Shown one piece after another: positions 1 to 10,359 of a stretch of DNA of 64,000 nucleotides (position 1 is the first letter of the stretch; each line of letters begins with the position of its first letter). The position numbers were made by a program, and so were the translations under genes. A model generated the notes under the pieces. It was given only the letters and a program-made list of their open reading frames with translations. It was not told the DNA's origin and ran no database searches. The stretch spans positions 684,697,881-684,761,880 of the forward strand of contig NC_057803.1 in NCBI RefSeq assembly GCF_018294505.1. The letters run 5' to 3'. Source of the stretch: Triticum aestivum (taxonomy: Eukaryota > Streptophyta > Magnoliopsida > Poales > Poaceae).

Positions 1-179
1 TGCGCGTTTCTCTCGTACACGTACGCGTGTGTGTGCGAGGCGTTGGCTCTAACTGAAGCCGAGCGATTGCACGGCAAGCTACGCGTTACTGAACCCGAGC
101 GATCGACCGATGGCTGTTAACTGAACCCGATCGAGCGATTCCTTCGCTACTGCTGCTAACTGAAGCCGGTCGATGCTGC

Positions 180-600
180 CTCTGGATGAACAGTGAGCGT
201 TGCGGGAGGTTTGGATGAACAGTTCCCGGTGGGGGTGGATGAACAGGACCCCGTGGTGTTGCCTCTGGATGAACAGGACCCCGATCGATCAAGCCGGTTG
301 GGGCTAGATGAACAGGACCCCGTGGAGGGCTGGATGAACAGGACCACCCCGTGGAGGGCTGGATGAACATTAGACGGTGGAGGGCAGGATGAACAGTAGC
401 CCGTGGAGGGGTGGTTGAACAGGAGCCCGTGGAGAGGGCTGGTTGAATAGTAGCGGGTGGAGTAACGCGCGGTGGAGGCAGGATGAACAGGAGCCCATGG
501 ATGAACAGTCGCAGGTGGAGGCTGGAGGAGGTCGACGGTGGACGAACAGTAGCTCGTGGAGGCTGGAGGGGGTCGACGGTGGAGATGTACAGTATCCCGT
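180..600. repeat. GGATGAACAG minisatellite-like array
   Basis: The motif GGATGAACAG, usually followed by GACCCC or TAGCCC and preceded by GTGGAGGGCT, recurs at irregular spacing of about 25-35 bases, for example near 181, 211, 237, 266, 306, 330, 359, 387 and 480. Later copies are degenerate (GGTTGAACAG, GGACGAACAG). Reading frames open on both strands here are by-products of the repeat. The first 180 bases are GC-rich with no recognisable gene. Confidence 0.75.
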
Positions 601-609
601 GGAGTCCTG

Positions 610-850
610 TTTTGCGGTACGCCAGACCCCTCCCGATGAACAGGACCCCTGTTTCGATCGTAGTGCTCCAACACAAGTCCGTTTCGTCCGTTTTGCGGTA
701 CGCCACACCCCTCCCGATCAACAGGACCCCCGTTTCGACCGTAGGAGGTCCGTTTCCTCCGTTTTGCGGTACGCCAGACCCCTCCCGATCAACAGGACCC
801 CGTTTCGAACATAGGAGGTCTGTTTCCTCCGTTGTGCGGTACGCCAGGCC
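610..850. repeat. 81-bp tandem units with TTTTGCGGTACGCC
   Basis: The block TTTTGCGGTACGCC begins at 610, 691 and 772 (spacing 81 and 81), with a shortened fourth copy at about 832. Each unit also holds the CCTCCCGATGAACAGGACCC element, so this array is related to the GGATGAACAG array next to it. Variants (ATGAACACGACGCATTCCG) continue to about 1000. From 1000 to 1200 I see only GC-rich sequence without a gene. Confidence 0.75.
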
Positions 851-1214
851 TCGTTTCCATCGCCTGTTCCGTCCAAGCCCTCCCGATGAACACGACCACG
901 CATTCCGTTCTGACCCAGCCGGTTGGCTCCCATGCGTTCCGTTGCCTCCCCATGAACACGACGCATTCCGTTGCCTCCTCATGAACACGACGACGACGCT
1001 GTTTCTCCGTTCCGACCCAGCCATGTCAACGAGCCCTCGTCGTACGTATGCGCGAGTAGGCGTTCGAGACCCCGCCCATATGTACACATACGTGGCCGTA
1101 TTTTCTTTCTTGCACCTTGGCCGCCTCTAATACGACACGTGCGCGCCTCTACATCCACCGGTATATATGTATGTACACCTTCGCGGCCAGAATGACAACG
1201 CTACGTACGCTTCG

Positions 1215-3713
1215 ACCAGGTGGGTCCCGACTGTCAGGCACTTCCTTGCGTGTGAAGATGTAGCTGGTGGGTCCCAGCAGTCAGGGGGGCAAAATATGGT
1301 GGCCCGTCCGGTGGGTCCCCACTGTCACGTGGAGGAATAATTATTTTGCACGTAATAAGGAGGCACTTCCTTGCTGCGGCCGTGGACCCAGCTGTCAGCC
1401 TCTCCACGTATAGTCCACGTCCGATGGAAGCCGTTCCTTGACCACGTTGACCACGCCGCGCCGAGAGCACCAGGGCGGTGGACGACGGTGAGGCCTAGGA
1501 AGGGGACGACATGGAGCTGGGGAAGATGTAGCAGTGGATGCCCACGTGTAGAGGAGTAAGAGGGCACTGGTTCGCTGCGGTGTGAGGCTGCCGTTGCTGC
1601 AGAGTAACAGGGGGTGTGGATGAGTAGACGGATGGCCTGGCCAGCGGTGGGAGTAGTAGGGTGCGGTGAGGCCTCCGCCGCATCGCAGCCGGCCACGGGA
1701 GGCAGGAGCACGAGGCACGACCGGCGCTAGTTTGGGCGGCTGGAGCAAGAAGACCAGAGGTTGAAGAAGCACTACGGCCGTTGGATGGACATCGTACGGT
1801 CACTGGAGCTAGAATTGTGCATATTGACTAAGTTGACAAAGCCCTCCGTCCCCTTCAACTTAGTAGGCCCACAAGTCAGCCTGCCACTATACTGGGTCCC
1901 AGCTAAAAGGGGGGTATTCATTTTTTTGTGCGTAATAAGGAGGCACTTCCTTGCGTGCGAAGATATAGTTGGTGGGGCCGAGCTATCAGCGGCGGTAACG
2001 TTTTTTTTGCGAAATACAGAGGCCCTTTTGGTGGGTCCCTGATGTCAGGTGGAGGAATCATTATTTTGCGCATAATAAGGAGGCATTTCCTTGTGTGCGG
2101 CCATGGACCCAGCTGTCGGCCTCTCCACGTACAATCCACTTCAGATGCATGTCGGTCGTTAACCATGTTGACCAGGCCGCGCCGAGAGCACCAGGGCGGT
2201 GGACGACGGCGAGGCCTAGGAAGGGAACGACACAGAGACAGGGAAGACTCGGCAGTTGTTTCCCACGCGGAGGGGAGTACGACTGTACGAGGGTTTACTG
2301 GTTCGTCTGCCATCGCTGGAGAATAACAACAGGTGTGGGTGAGTAGAGGGCTGGCTAGGCCAGCGATGGGAGTATGATGGGCGGTGAGGCCTACGCGGCA
2401 GCACAGCCGGCCACGGGGAGGAGGGAGCAGGCAGTCCCGCCAGCGCTTGTTTGAGCGGCTAGAGCAGGAAGAGCAGAGCTTGAAGAAGCACGACGGCCGT
2501 TGGATGGACATCCAACAGTCATTGCTTGTGCGTCAACTTTTTCTAGGAAAGCCTCAAATCTGTGGAAAACAGCATACAGCCCATTTGCCATTATTTCTAA
2601 TAATTTTCAGCCCATTTGCTAATTCTTAAGGTTTTTTTGGAGCTCATATTCTTTTTGTTAGCATTACAGCCCAAATTGTGGCCACGGTTAAAAAATTATA
2701 TGAAATTTTGCATATTTCGGTGTAGTCCGAACTGTTTTTAATCCCGAAATTTCTACTCACATTCAAACTGGTTTTAAAAATAAATGTATATCAATATAAA
2801 ATCCAACAAATTCTCCACGCATATTAATGTAATTTAAAATCTTGAAATGAAAAAAAAAGATATTTGAAACTAATTGCCGGTTTGATGTGTTTTAAAAATG
2901 TACATCCCATTTCTCATTACTGATGGGCCATTTTCTCAGCCAGCCGAATGAAAGCTCTCCTCGTCTTGAAAGATTTGCAGCCCAACAGGCCTCACAAAGC
3001 AACTTACTTGGCAAATCACAAAAAAACTGGGATGTGGCCGTGGACCCAGCTGTTAGCCTCTCCATGTACAGTACTCTTCCGATGGAAGTAGTTCCTTGAC
3101 CATGTTGACCACGCCGCGTGGAGAGCACCACAGCGGTGGACGACGGTGAGGCCTAGGAAGGGGACGACGCGGAGCCGGGGAGGACGCGGCAGTGGAAGCC
3201 CGCGCGGAGAGGAGTACGAGGGTTCACTGGTTTGGCTGCGGTGTGAGGATGCTGTCGCCGCAGGGCCTGGCCAGCGGTGGGAATAGTAGGGGCGGTGAGG
3301 CCTCCGCGGTAGCACAGCCGGCCACGGGAGGCAGGAGCATGCGGCACGACCGGTGCTGCTTTGGGCGGCTGGAGCAAGAAGACTAGAGGTTGAAGAAGCA
3401 CTACGGCCGTTGGATGGACATCGTACGGTCAGTCGAGCTAGAATCGTCCATATTGACTAAGTTGACAAAGCCCTCTGTCCCCGTCAACTTTGTTGGCCCA
3501 CAAGTCATCCTCCCACTATGGTGGGTCCCAGCTAGTAGGGGGTATTCATTTTTTTTGTGCGTCATAAGGAGGCACTTCCTTGCGTGCGAAGATATAGCTG
3601 GTGGGTCCGACATGTCAGCGGGGGGAACGTTTTTTTGCGAAATACAGAGGCCCTTCCGGTGGGTCCTAGCTGTCAGGTGCAGGAATCGTTATTTTGCGCG
3701 TACAGTCCACGAC
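1215..3713 (+). repeat. Complex GC-rich repeat, copies 1-3 and start of copy 4
   Basis: A module of about 0.6-0.7 kb recurs. It starts with GGTGGGTCC and TGTCAG blocks and GGAGGCACTTCCTTG (about 1236, 1359, 1939, 2079 and 3568). It continues through a GC-rich block containing GAGGCCTAGGAAGG and ends with GAAGAAGCAC...CGGCCGTTGGATGGACAT. The period is 703 bases between the copies at 1236 and 1939. Between copies 2 and 3 lies an AT-rich segment (about 2561-3010), which returns after copy 4. Overlapping short ORFs on both strands have no recognisable domain. Terminal or subterminal sequence of a DNA transposon is possible, but I cannot assign a family. Confidence 0.65.
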
Positions 3714-4397
3714 TGTCACGGCCGGTTTTCCAATAAAAATATTTATTGATAAACCAGTCTTTTGAGTCCAGTATGAGAGAAATCCTCCTCACTGGTAGAC
3801 AATTTCTTGATACATCAAGCCAGTAGCATAAATATACTACAGGGTTGAACTGCAGTCGCTCAACCAAATTATTACAAGCACGCCAATAATCATACATAAT
3901 GGCGGACAGGACACAGTGGTGTGGAGACATACTACTGACTCATGGGTAGGTTGGTGGTGGAAAAACACAGCGGGAAGGGAAATACAAGACTCTAAGAATA
4001 TCATTTCATCGAACGTCGAGGTGAGGCTCGATAAATTTATTTGGTAGCGGAAGCGGATATAAAACAGTGACCAAATCCAGTGTCGCACGAGACTGACTGG
4101 GACTCCTCTAAGTGTCGGACTCGCTATCAAACTCTTCATCCATGAGATCGCCTTCGTCAGCATCTGGCCAAATCAACAAGCCAGTGAGTACTTTGAAAGT
4201 ACTCGCAAGACAGTTCGGACGTAAGATATAACAAATGCGTGCATGGATGCAACATGATTAATTCCTTAATGCACAATAAATAAAATTGGCATAACGGGTA
4301 AGTAAAAAGGGAAACGGCGGTAGTCCGCCTGAAATTCCACAGAGCATAAATAAGGACCGATCGGGTGTCTGAAGCGACGCCTCGAAAGGTGAACAAA

Positions 4398-4810
4398 NNN
4401 NNNNNNNNNNNNNNNNNNNNNNNNNNNNNNNNNNNNNNNNNNNNNNNNNNNNNNNNNNNNNNNNNNNNNNNNNNNNNNNNNNNNNNNNNNNNNNNNNNNN
4501 NNNNNNNNNNNNNNNNNNNNNNNNNNNNNNNNNNNNNNNNNNNNNNNNNNNNNNNNNNNNNNNNNNNNNNNNNNNNNNNNNNNNNNNNNNNNNNNNNNNN
4601 NNNNNNNNNNNNNNNNNNNNNNNNNNNNNNNNNNNNNNNNNNNNNNNNNNNNNNNNNNNNNNNNNNNNNNNNNNNNNNNNNNNNNNNNNNNNNNNNNNNN
4701 NNNNNNNNNNNNNNNNNNNNNNNNNNNNNNNNNNNNNNNNNNNNNNNNNNNNNNNNNNNNNNNNNNNNNNNNNNNNNNNNNNNNNNNNNNNNNNNNNNNN
4801 NNNNNNNNNN
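4398..4810. other. Assembly gap (413 N)
   Basis: This is a run of undetermined bases. It ends exactly at the first readable unit of the 50-bp satellite, so the gap probably hides more satellite copies. Its real length is unknown. Confidence 0.99.
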
Positions 4811-5039
4811 CTGAGCGACATCGCAGAAAGGGCTTTAAAAGAAATACCACAGTCGGACGTCTGAGCGACATCACAAAAAGGGCTTTAAAAGAAATGCCAC
4901 AATCGGACATCTGAGCGACATCGCAGAAAGGGCTTTAAAAGAAATGCCACAGTCGGACGTCTGAGCGACATCGCAGAAAGGGCTTTAAAAGAAATGCCAC
5001 AGTCGGACGTCTGAGCGACATCGCAGAAAGGGCTTTAAA
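4811..5039. repeat. 50-bp satellite, four full units plus a partial
   Basis: Units beginning CTGAGCGACATC start at 4811, 4861, 4911, 4961 and 5011, exactly 50 bases apart. The core is GGGCTTTAAAAGAAATGCCA and units end in GTCGGACGT. Adjacent units differ at only a few positions. The fifth unit is truncated after GGCTTTAAA at 5039, and the left edge is lost in the gap. Confidence 0.95.
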
Positions 5040-7511
5040 TTCACCAGTAAACAATACTCATAATAAACATTCAATCCATGAGAATAAACGGGTTAGTCCA
5101 TCCACAGGGATAATCATTCAATCGGACTTAGCACTCATGCGATTCACCGGAGTCTCTGTCATCAAAGCTGACAATTGATTAGGATAAGATGGAATGAAAC
5201 TTGACATGGAAGAGATGATTTGGAGGGATATATGACTCTGCAGAGTTTGTACAAAATTTTTCCCACAGTCAACGGATTTCCGTAGTCACGAAGGACTAGT
5301 TCCGTTTATGGTATTTCGGAAGAAAACACAGCTAACCGGTACACACCCATCCTACCTCTCGATGCTAGGAATCACCCTAGTCATCGTCCAAGAAAAACTT
5401 TTGAGACGGGGAGATCACAATCTCGAATAGCATGGGATCAAATTTATATACGCGCGCTCTAAGGGGTGCCCCCCTCTCGGTCCCAACCGGAAACACCCAT
5501 GCCCCCTGACCGGATGACTGGCTTTAATCCAGGGCCATGGAACCATCATCACGGCCTCTCCTCTTTGGTGTGTACCATGAAAGTGGTTTGCAACTTACTA
5601 AACCATATTCCTTGCGGAAAACATGTGGTAGTACAAGGAAGGAAATGATAGGTACTGGACCGATATGGTTTGACACTGAAGTCACATAGTCTGGCGTAAG
5701 ACTGGCATGCTACAACACTGCCATCGTACCCATCCTCATGCCAACACATGGCCATTCATATTCACATTCATCCACGTATGGATCATTGAACTCACTCACC
5801 TTATTATCACATAAAAATAATGTTCATCGGTATGCTTACCAACATGCCATGAAACTAACTAAATGCAAAACATGCCGAGACACTCATCATATCAAAAGTT
5901 CAAACATGCTTGCCTGGTTCAGAGTAGTCGGAGCCTAGCTCGGTGAAGTTCGCGGCTCCGTCACCTCCTTCGGTATCGTGTCCTTCCGCAACGGTGGGTG
6001 GTGGTGTTGGTCGCCGGTGAGCACCACGTCGACGGCGGTCTCAACTCCGGCGGACGGTGGTTCGGGCGTGGATGGAGCTCGTCGGAGAGGGCGAAGTGAA
6101 TCGAGCTGGAGGCCGAGGCGGATCGGGGCGGCCAGAGCTGGGGAAGGAGACCTCCTCGAGGTCCCCCTAGTGGCCTGGCGGGGCTTTGGTGAGGAGTGGT
6201 GATGCTGCGTGCACGAGGGTGAGCTCGGGGCCCTTTTTATAGGCGACCCGAGGCGGTTGCCGTGAACGGAGATTTCTGGCGAGCGATTACGGTGGCGTAG
6301 TGCTCGGTCGGGGTGGTTAGGGAGTCGAGCGTCATCACGGAGGTTCAATGGATCCGTTTTGGTGTTAAACTGGCCGGGGTTTGGGTGTTAAGGGCGAGCT
6401 CGACGGAACGGGGTGGCGCGGGCCCGTCGGCGGCAGAGAGCGCGCTCCGTGCGTGCTGCGCCACGGCGACGGTGCCGCATGCGTGCGCTGGCACGGAGAA
6501 GGCCACGCGGAGCCACCAGAGGATTTGGGCGGTGCCGAACGGCGTTGCGCCGCCGTTCTCCTCCCTGTCGGCCATTACGGGGAGTCGGCCGCCGCAAGAC
6601 ACGCCGGCGCAGGCGGGCCAGGGCGCCACCGACGCCAGGGTCACGCCAAGTGCGCGTGCGAAGCTTCGGACAAGCAAGCGAGGCCGCGAGCAACGTGCCA
6701 AGTGCACTGTGGCCGCGTGACTGAAACTGTCGAAACTGAAAACTGAATTTCTGAAAGTGTAAGGAAAACAGTGCATGCAAGGTGTTCGACAGAATGATCC
6801 AGGCATGTAGGGATTTTTCCTTGAGCTGATTTTTGGTGGAGTGGCTTCTCATTGCTCAAATAGGCTGCCTGAATTTTGGTGGAATTTTTGGAGGAGTGTA
6901 GATATGAATTTCACCAAATTTGGCAAATCTGGTCCAAACTTGCAGAGACTGAATTTTGAAAATTTTGAAAAGAGGAGGAGTGGATCAAGATGGTTCTGAG
7001 TTATGGATGCTAAGGACAATCCAGGAGAATTGGTTTGAGGTCAAAACTCAAATGCAATAGGGCACTTGCTTTGAAAATCTCTCAGGCTCCAAATAATTTT
7101 CAGAATTGAAATGAGGGGAAAAATAATTAGAATAAAAATCCAAAACCAGTTTGGATTAGTTGGGACAGAGAATTTAGGTTGGTCACAAGGTGTAGGGGAG
7201 GTTTTTGGAGGGGTTTTACCACATGGGCAAAAATGCCAAGTCATGGTGGTTCCAAGATATGAAAATCCCAAATTTCATGGAGTTTCTTTTTAAAAGAAAA
7301 AGATTAAACTCCCAAAATAATTTTGAGAGAGAACCAACAGAGAAGAAGTTTCAAAAGGTCAAACACCAAAGTTTGAAGCAAGAATAAAAACCTTGCCAAA
7401 GGAGAGAAAGTTTTTTTAAGAGGAAGGTTTTCTGGAAAATTTTAAATGGCCTCTTTTCAAAAACCACAAAGTTTTTGCTGAAAACCAAAGTAAAAATTTT
7501 GGAGTGTCACA

Positions 7512-8770
7512 ACGATCGATGGATGTCGTTCGTTGACCAAGTTGACCAGGCCGCGCCGAGAGCACCATGGCGGTGGACGACGGCGAGGCCTAGGAAGGGA
7601 ACGACACGGAGCCGGGGAAGACTCGGCAATGGTTTCCCACGCGGTGGGGAGTACGAGGGTTTACTGGTCCAGCTGCCATCGCCAGAAAATAACAGGAGGT
7701 GTGGGTGAGTAGAGGAATGGCCTGGCCAGCAATGAAGTAGGGTGGGGTGGTGCGGCTTGTGCGGCAGCATAGCTGGCCACGGGAGGCGGGAGCAGGCAGT
7801 CCCACCGGAGCTGGTTTGGGCGACTGGAGCAAAAAGATCAGATATTGAAGAACCAGCATGGCCGTTGGATTAACATCCAACAGTCACTGTTGCTAGAATC
7901 GTTTGTGGACTAAGTTGACAAAGCCAAAGTACACGTCAACCTAGTAGACCCACAAGTCAGCCTCCAAATCTGTCCCAAACAGCATACAGCCCGAAATTTC
8001 TAGCCAGATTCAAATTAATTTTAAATCTAAACATACCTTAATTTAAATTCAATGAAATTTTACCCGCACAAAAACAATTAAATTTAAAATATCAAAATCC
8101 AAAAGAAAACAGTATTTTGGAACTAATTGTCTGTTTGCTGTATTTTTTCATTTTACAGCCCATTTATTATTACTTATAGCCCATTTCTTATTACTTATAG
8201 CCCATTTTCTGGGCAAAATGCATCCCTCCTCGTCTTGAAAGATTTCCGGCCCAGCAGGGCGTAGAAAAGCAAGTAGGCCTACGTTGGTTATTCTGCAAAA
8301 AACAAAATAGTTGGCTAGCAATTTTCAGAAAGGAAAAAAACAAACTGGGCTGGCCATGTGCTAAACATATGAAATAAAAGCCTGGGCTAGACGGGCCACG
8401 GGTCCCGCACAACCTAGTTGATACCCTTCTCCGTCCCGAAAAAACAAAATTACTGCGCACGCTGCTGGGTCCCTACTGTCATCCTCACCATGTACAGTCA
8501 TCTCCTTATTCCTCTCGGTTGTTGACCATGTTGACAACACCGGAGGGCAGCGCCGCGGCGAGCGAACCAAGGCGGAGGACGATGGTGAGGCCTCGAACGG
8601 GAACAAACAGGAGCCGGGGCAGATCACAGCCATACATGGGAGGCGGGAGCAGGCGGTCCTGCCGGCGCTGGTTTGGCTTTAGCGGCTCGAGGAAGAAGAG
8701 ACTGAAGAAACGCGACAGACGTTGAATGTCAATCCAACGGTCAAGGTTGGCACAATCGTTTTGTTGACTA
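7512..8770 (+). repeat. Complex GC-rich repeat, rest of copy 4 and copy 5
   Basis: The sequence resumes at the matching point after the insertion, with GTTGACCAGGCCGCGCCGAG followed by the GAGGCCTAGGAAGG block. After an AT-rich stretch (about 7971-8300), which shares GAAATTTCTA and CTTGAAAGATTT with the AT-rich segment near 2745 and 2970, a diverged fifth copy follows at about 8455-8765. No gene is seen. Confidence 0.6.
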
Positions 8771-8881
8771 AGCGGACACCAAGTAGCATATTTTTTTATA
8801 TATAGGAAGAAAACTGCAAGGAAAATGCGTTTGTCTGCCATCCTCCTCACAGGGAATGTTCGCCACATAAGTGACTAGCAC

Positions 8882-8938
8882 CCTTGGTTTTCAACCGAGA
8901 GGTCTTGGGTTGGAGTCCCAGGAACTCTCAATTTTGTC
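8882..8938 (+). other. tRNA-like relic (weak)
   Basis: The sequence CTTGGTTTTCAACCGAG could fold as an anticodon arm with loop TTTTCAA (a Glu-type TTC). It is followed by GGTTGGAGTCC, one base from the B-box consensus. No acceptor stem or complete D arm can be built, so this is at best a degraded tRNA or SINE-like piece. Confidence 0.25.
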
Positions 8939-9250
8939 CTCCTTCCTCCCTCGCAAAAAAGGGAAAGAAAATCAAAGACTTGGGAAGGCGTACAGAACAA
9001 GCTAGTGTACCAGTAATGAGACGTTGCCGAGTTTTAGAAAAAAGAAAGACGTGCTCCTGTAGCTGGTTCGAATCCAAACCTAGACTATGACTATATATGG
9101 TGCTGTGCTACTCTGCAAGTAATGAAACTGACATATCCAATGTTCGATTCTTCTCTTTTCTACTTACTCTGCCTAGCATCAGAAGCTCTGGCTACAGCAA
9201 CCATGTCCGCTGGCTGCTCGTCCACCTGCTCTTCAGTAGGCAACAACTAG

Positions 9251-9883
9251 ATATGCGCCAAGTCGCAACCCGTACCATCGCCTGTGGGTCTCATCACACC
9301 CTCGCCGGCACGCGCATCGCAGCCGATTGCTCATCGCAACCCGCTATCGTTGGTGTGGTGCCACTACTGCAAATCACGCAGAGTCATCCATCGCGTCTCA
9401 ACCATAATCCGCAACCCTGGCCAAGTCTTCTACAAATGCCCGAATCATGGGGTAGTAATATGTTTAAGTGTTGTTCTCCTGCTTTTAGTTGCTGATTTTT
9501 TTAATAGTTTGGTTGATGATCTACCAATTTGATTCGTGCAGAAAAGGGAAGATTCGTGTGATTTGTATTTCTGGGAAGTTGCTGATGTGGGGGAATGCAA
9601 CTACGTTGATTATTTGGTTAGCCGAGGAATCCCAATACCAGCAGGTTGGGGTGTTGGACAAGTAACTGAAGGAACAGCAGAAGAGGAAGATGCAGAGCAG
9701 AAGCTTAAAGATGCAGGTCCTCTGATCATGGCCAAGCAATAGCTGCTGAACGGCCTTAACAGCAATGAGGAGATGAAAGAGCTTGTGAAGATAATGGGAA
9801 AAATCGATGTGCTCTGTAGGATGATTGTCTCTTTATTTGCAGTGTATGTAGCACTCGTGATGTATTCAGTGGCTACGACATGA
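9251..9883 (+). pseudogene. GRF-type zinc-finger protein relic with C-terminal hydrophobic segment
   Basis: Exon 1 carries CHYC at 9359-9370, then a basic stretch, NPGQVFYKCPNHG, and ends at 9451. An 90-base GT...AG intron (9452-9541) joins in phase 0 to exon 2 (9542), which starts KREDSCDLYFWE. Together these give the four-cysteine GRF zinc finger (CxxC, KCP, SC and an aromatic W). GRF domains bind nucleic acid; this protein's own role is unknown. An in-frame TAG at 9740-9742 interrupts exon 2. The same frame continues past it with a charged stretch and the hydrophobic run MIVSLFAVYVALVMY, ending in TGA at 9881-9883. No clear start codon is seen: the frame is open only from 9251. It lies convergent to the CACTA transposase on its right. 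It is either a pseudogene or a gene truncated before its membrane anchor. Confidence 0.7.
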
Positions 9884-10124
9884 GCACTTTGCTGAAACTA
9901 GTAATGAATGAAACCTGTGTAGCAGGCTGTGCTTAGTGTTGTGAACATCTAATGATTTCTATTAACGGAAATCAGGGGGTATCCCCTTTTGCTCATGTAA
10001 ATAAATAAATAGCAGAGGCCCTGTCGGGTCAGCTTTGTTCTCATTCGAAGACGTCGAGCAAATTGTAGTCCAACAACAAACTATGTCATCAAATTCAAGT
10101 TTCACAGCCAAATATGAGTACAAC

Positions 10125-10255
10125 TAAATAACAATGTCATCATGTTTTAGTTGTCATACAATCACCAAACACAAATCAGCATACATAACAAGTGATGTTC
10201 TCACAGCAAAATACTAAACAACATGTTCATCAGGTTTCAGTTGTCATAGCAAACA
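10125..10255. repeat. Two imperfect copies of TCATCA..TTTYAGTTGTCATA
   Basis: Near-identical blocks occur around 10134 (CATCATGTTTTAGTTGTCAT) and 10226 (CATCAGGTTTCAGTTGTCAT), each with AACA-rich flanks. They lie just downstream of the CACTA transposase and may be its 3' untranslated or subterminal sequence. No gene is seen between 9884 and 10359. Confidence 0.4.
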
Positions 10256-10359
10256 CAATTTCACATAGTAGATAAAAAAATGTCTTCGGACGGGAAAATA
10301 CGGAAAAAGCAATGTAATCATCATCCACAGCAGCAGTGTCAACATCTTCGCCATGTGTA

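Larger units (their letters stand above)
3714..7511. mobile_element. LTR-like insertion splitting repeat copy 4
   Basis: The segment begins TGTCACGGCCGG and ends GGAGTGTCACA, giving TG...CA termini. It is flanked by ACGAC (3709-3713) and ACGAT (7512-7516), a 5-bp target duplication with one mismatch. The flanks are two halves of one copy of the surrounding repeat, so removing the segment restores that copy. Inside are a 50-bp satellite, the N gap, a GC-rich block (5940-6720) and an AT-rich tail, with no retrotransposon protein domain. A long solo LTR or a non-autonomous LTR element would fit. The family is not assigned. Confidence 0.5.

Noticed and set aside
86..1130. Long overlapping frames on both strands in the first kilobase
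   Set aside because: They arise from the minisatellite units being multiples of, or close to, three bases. No domain is seen.
4258..4910. Frames running through the N block
   Set aside because: Undetermined bases cannot create stops, so these are artefacts.
4811..5039. CRISPR-like array
   Set aside because: The 50-base units are contiguous with no unique spacers, in a plant genome; it is a simple satellite.
6313..6860. GC-rich frames on both strands
   Set aside because: They overlap each other in several frames, show no domain, and lie inside the LTR-like insertion.
8882..8938. Functional tRNA-Glu gene
   Set aside because: Only an anticodon-like arm and a near B-box are present; no acceptor stem or D arm can be formed.
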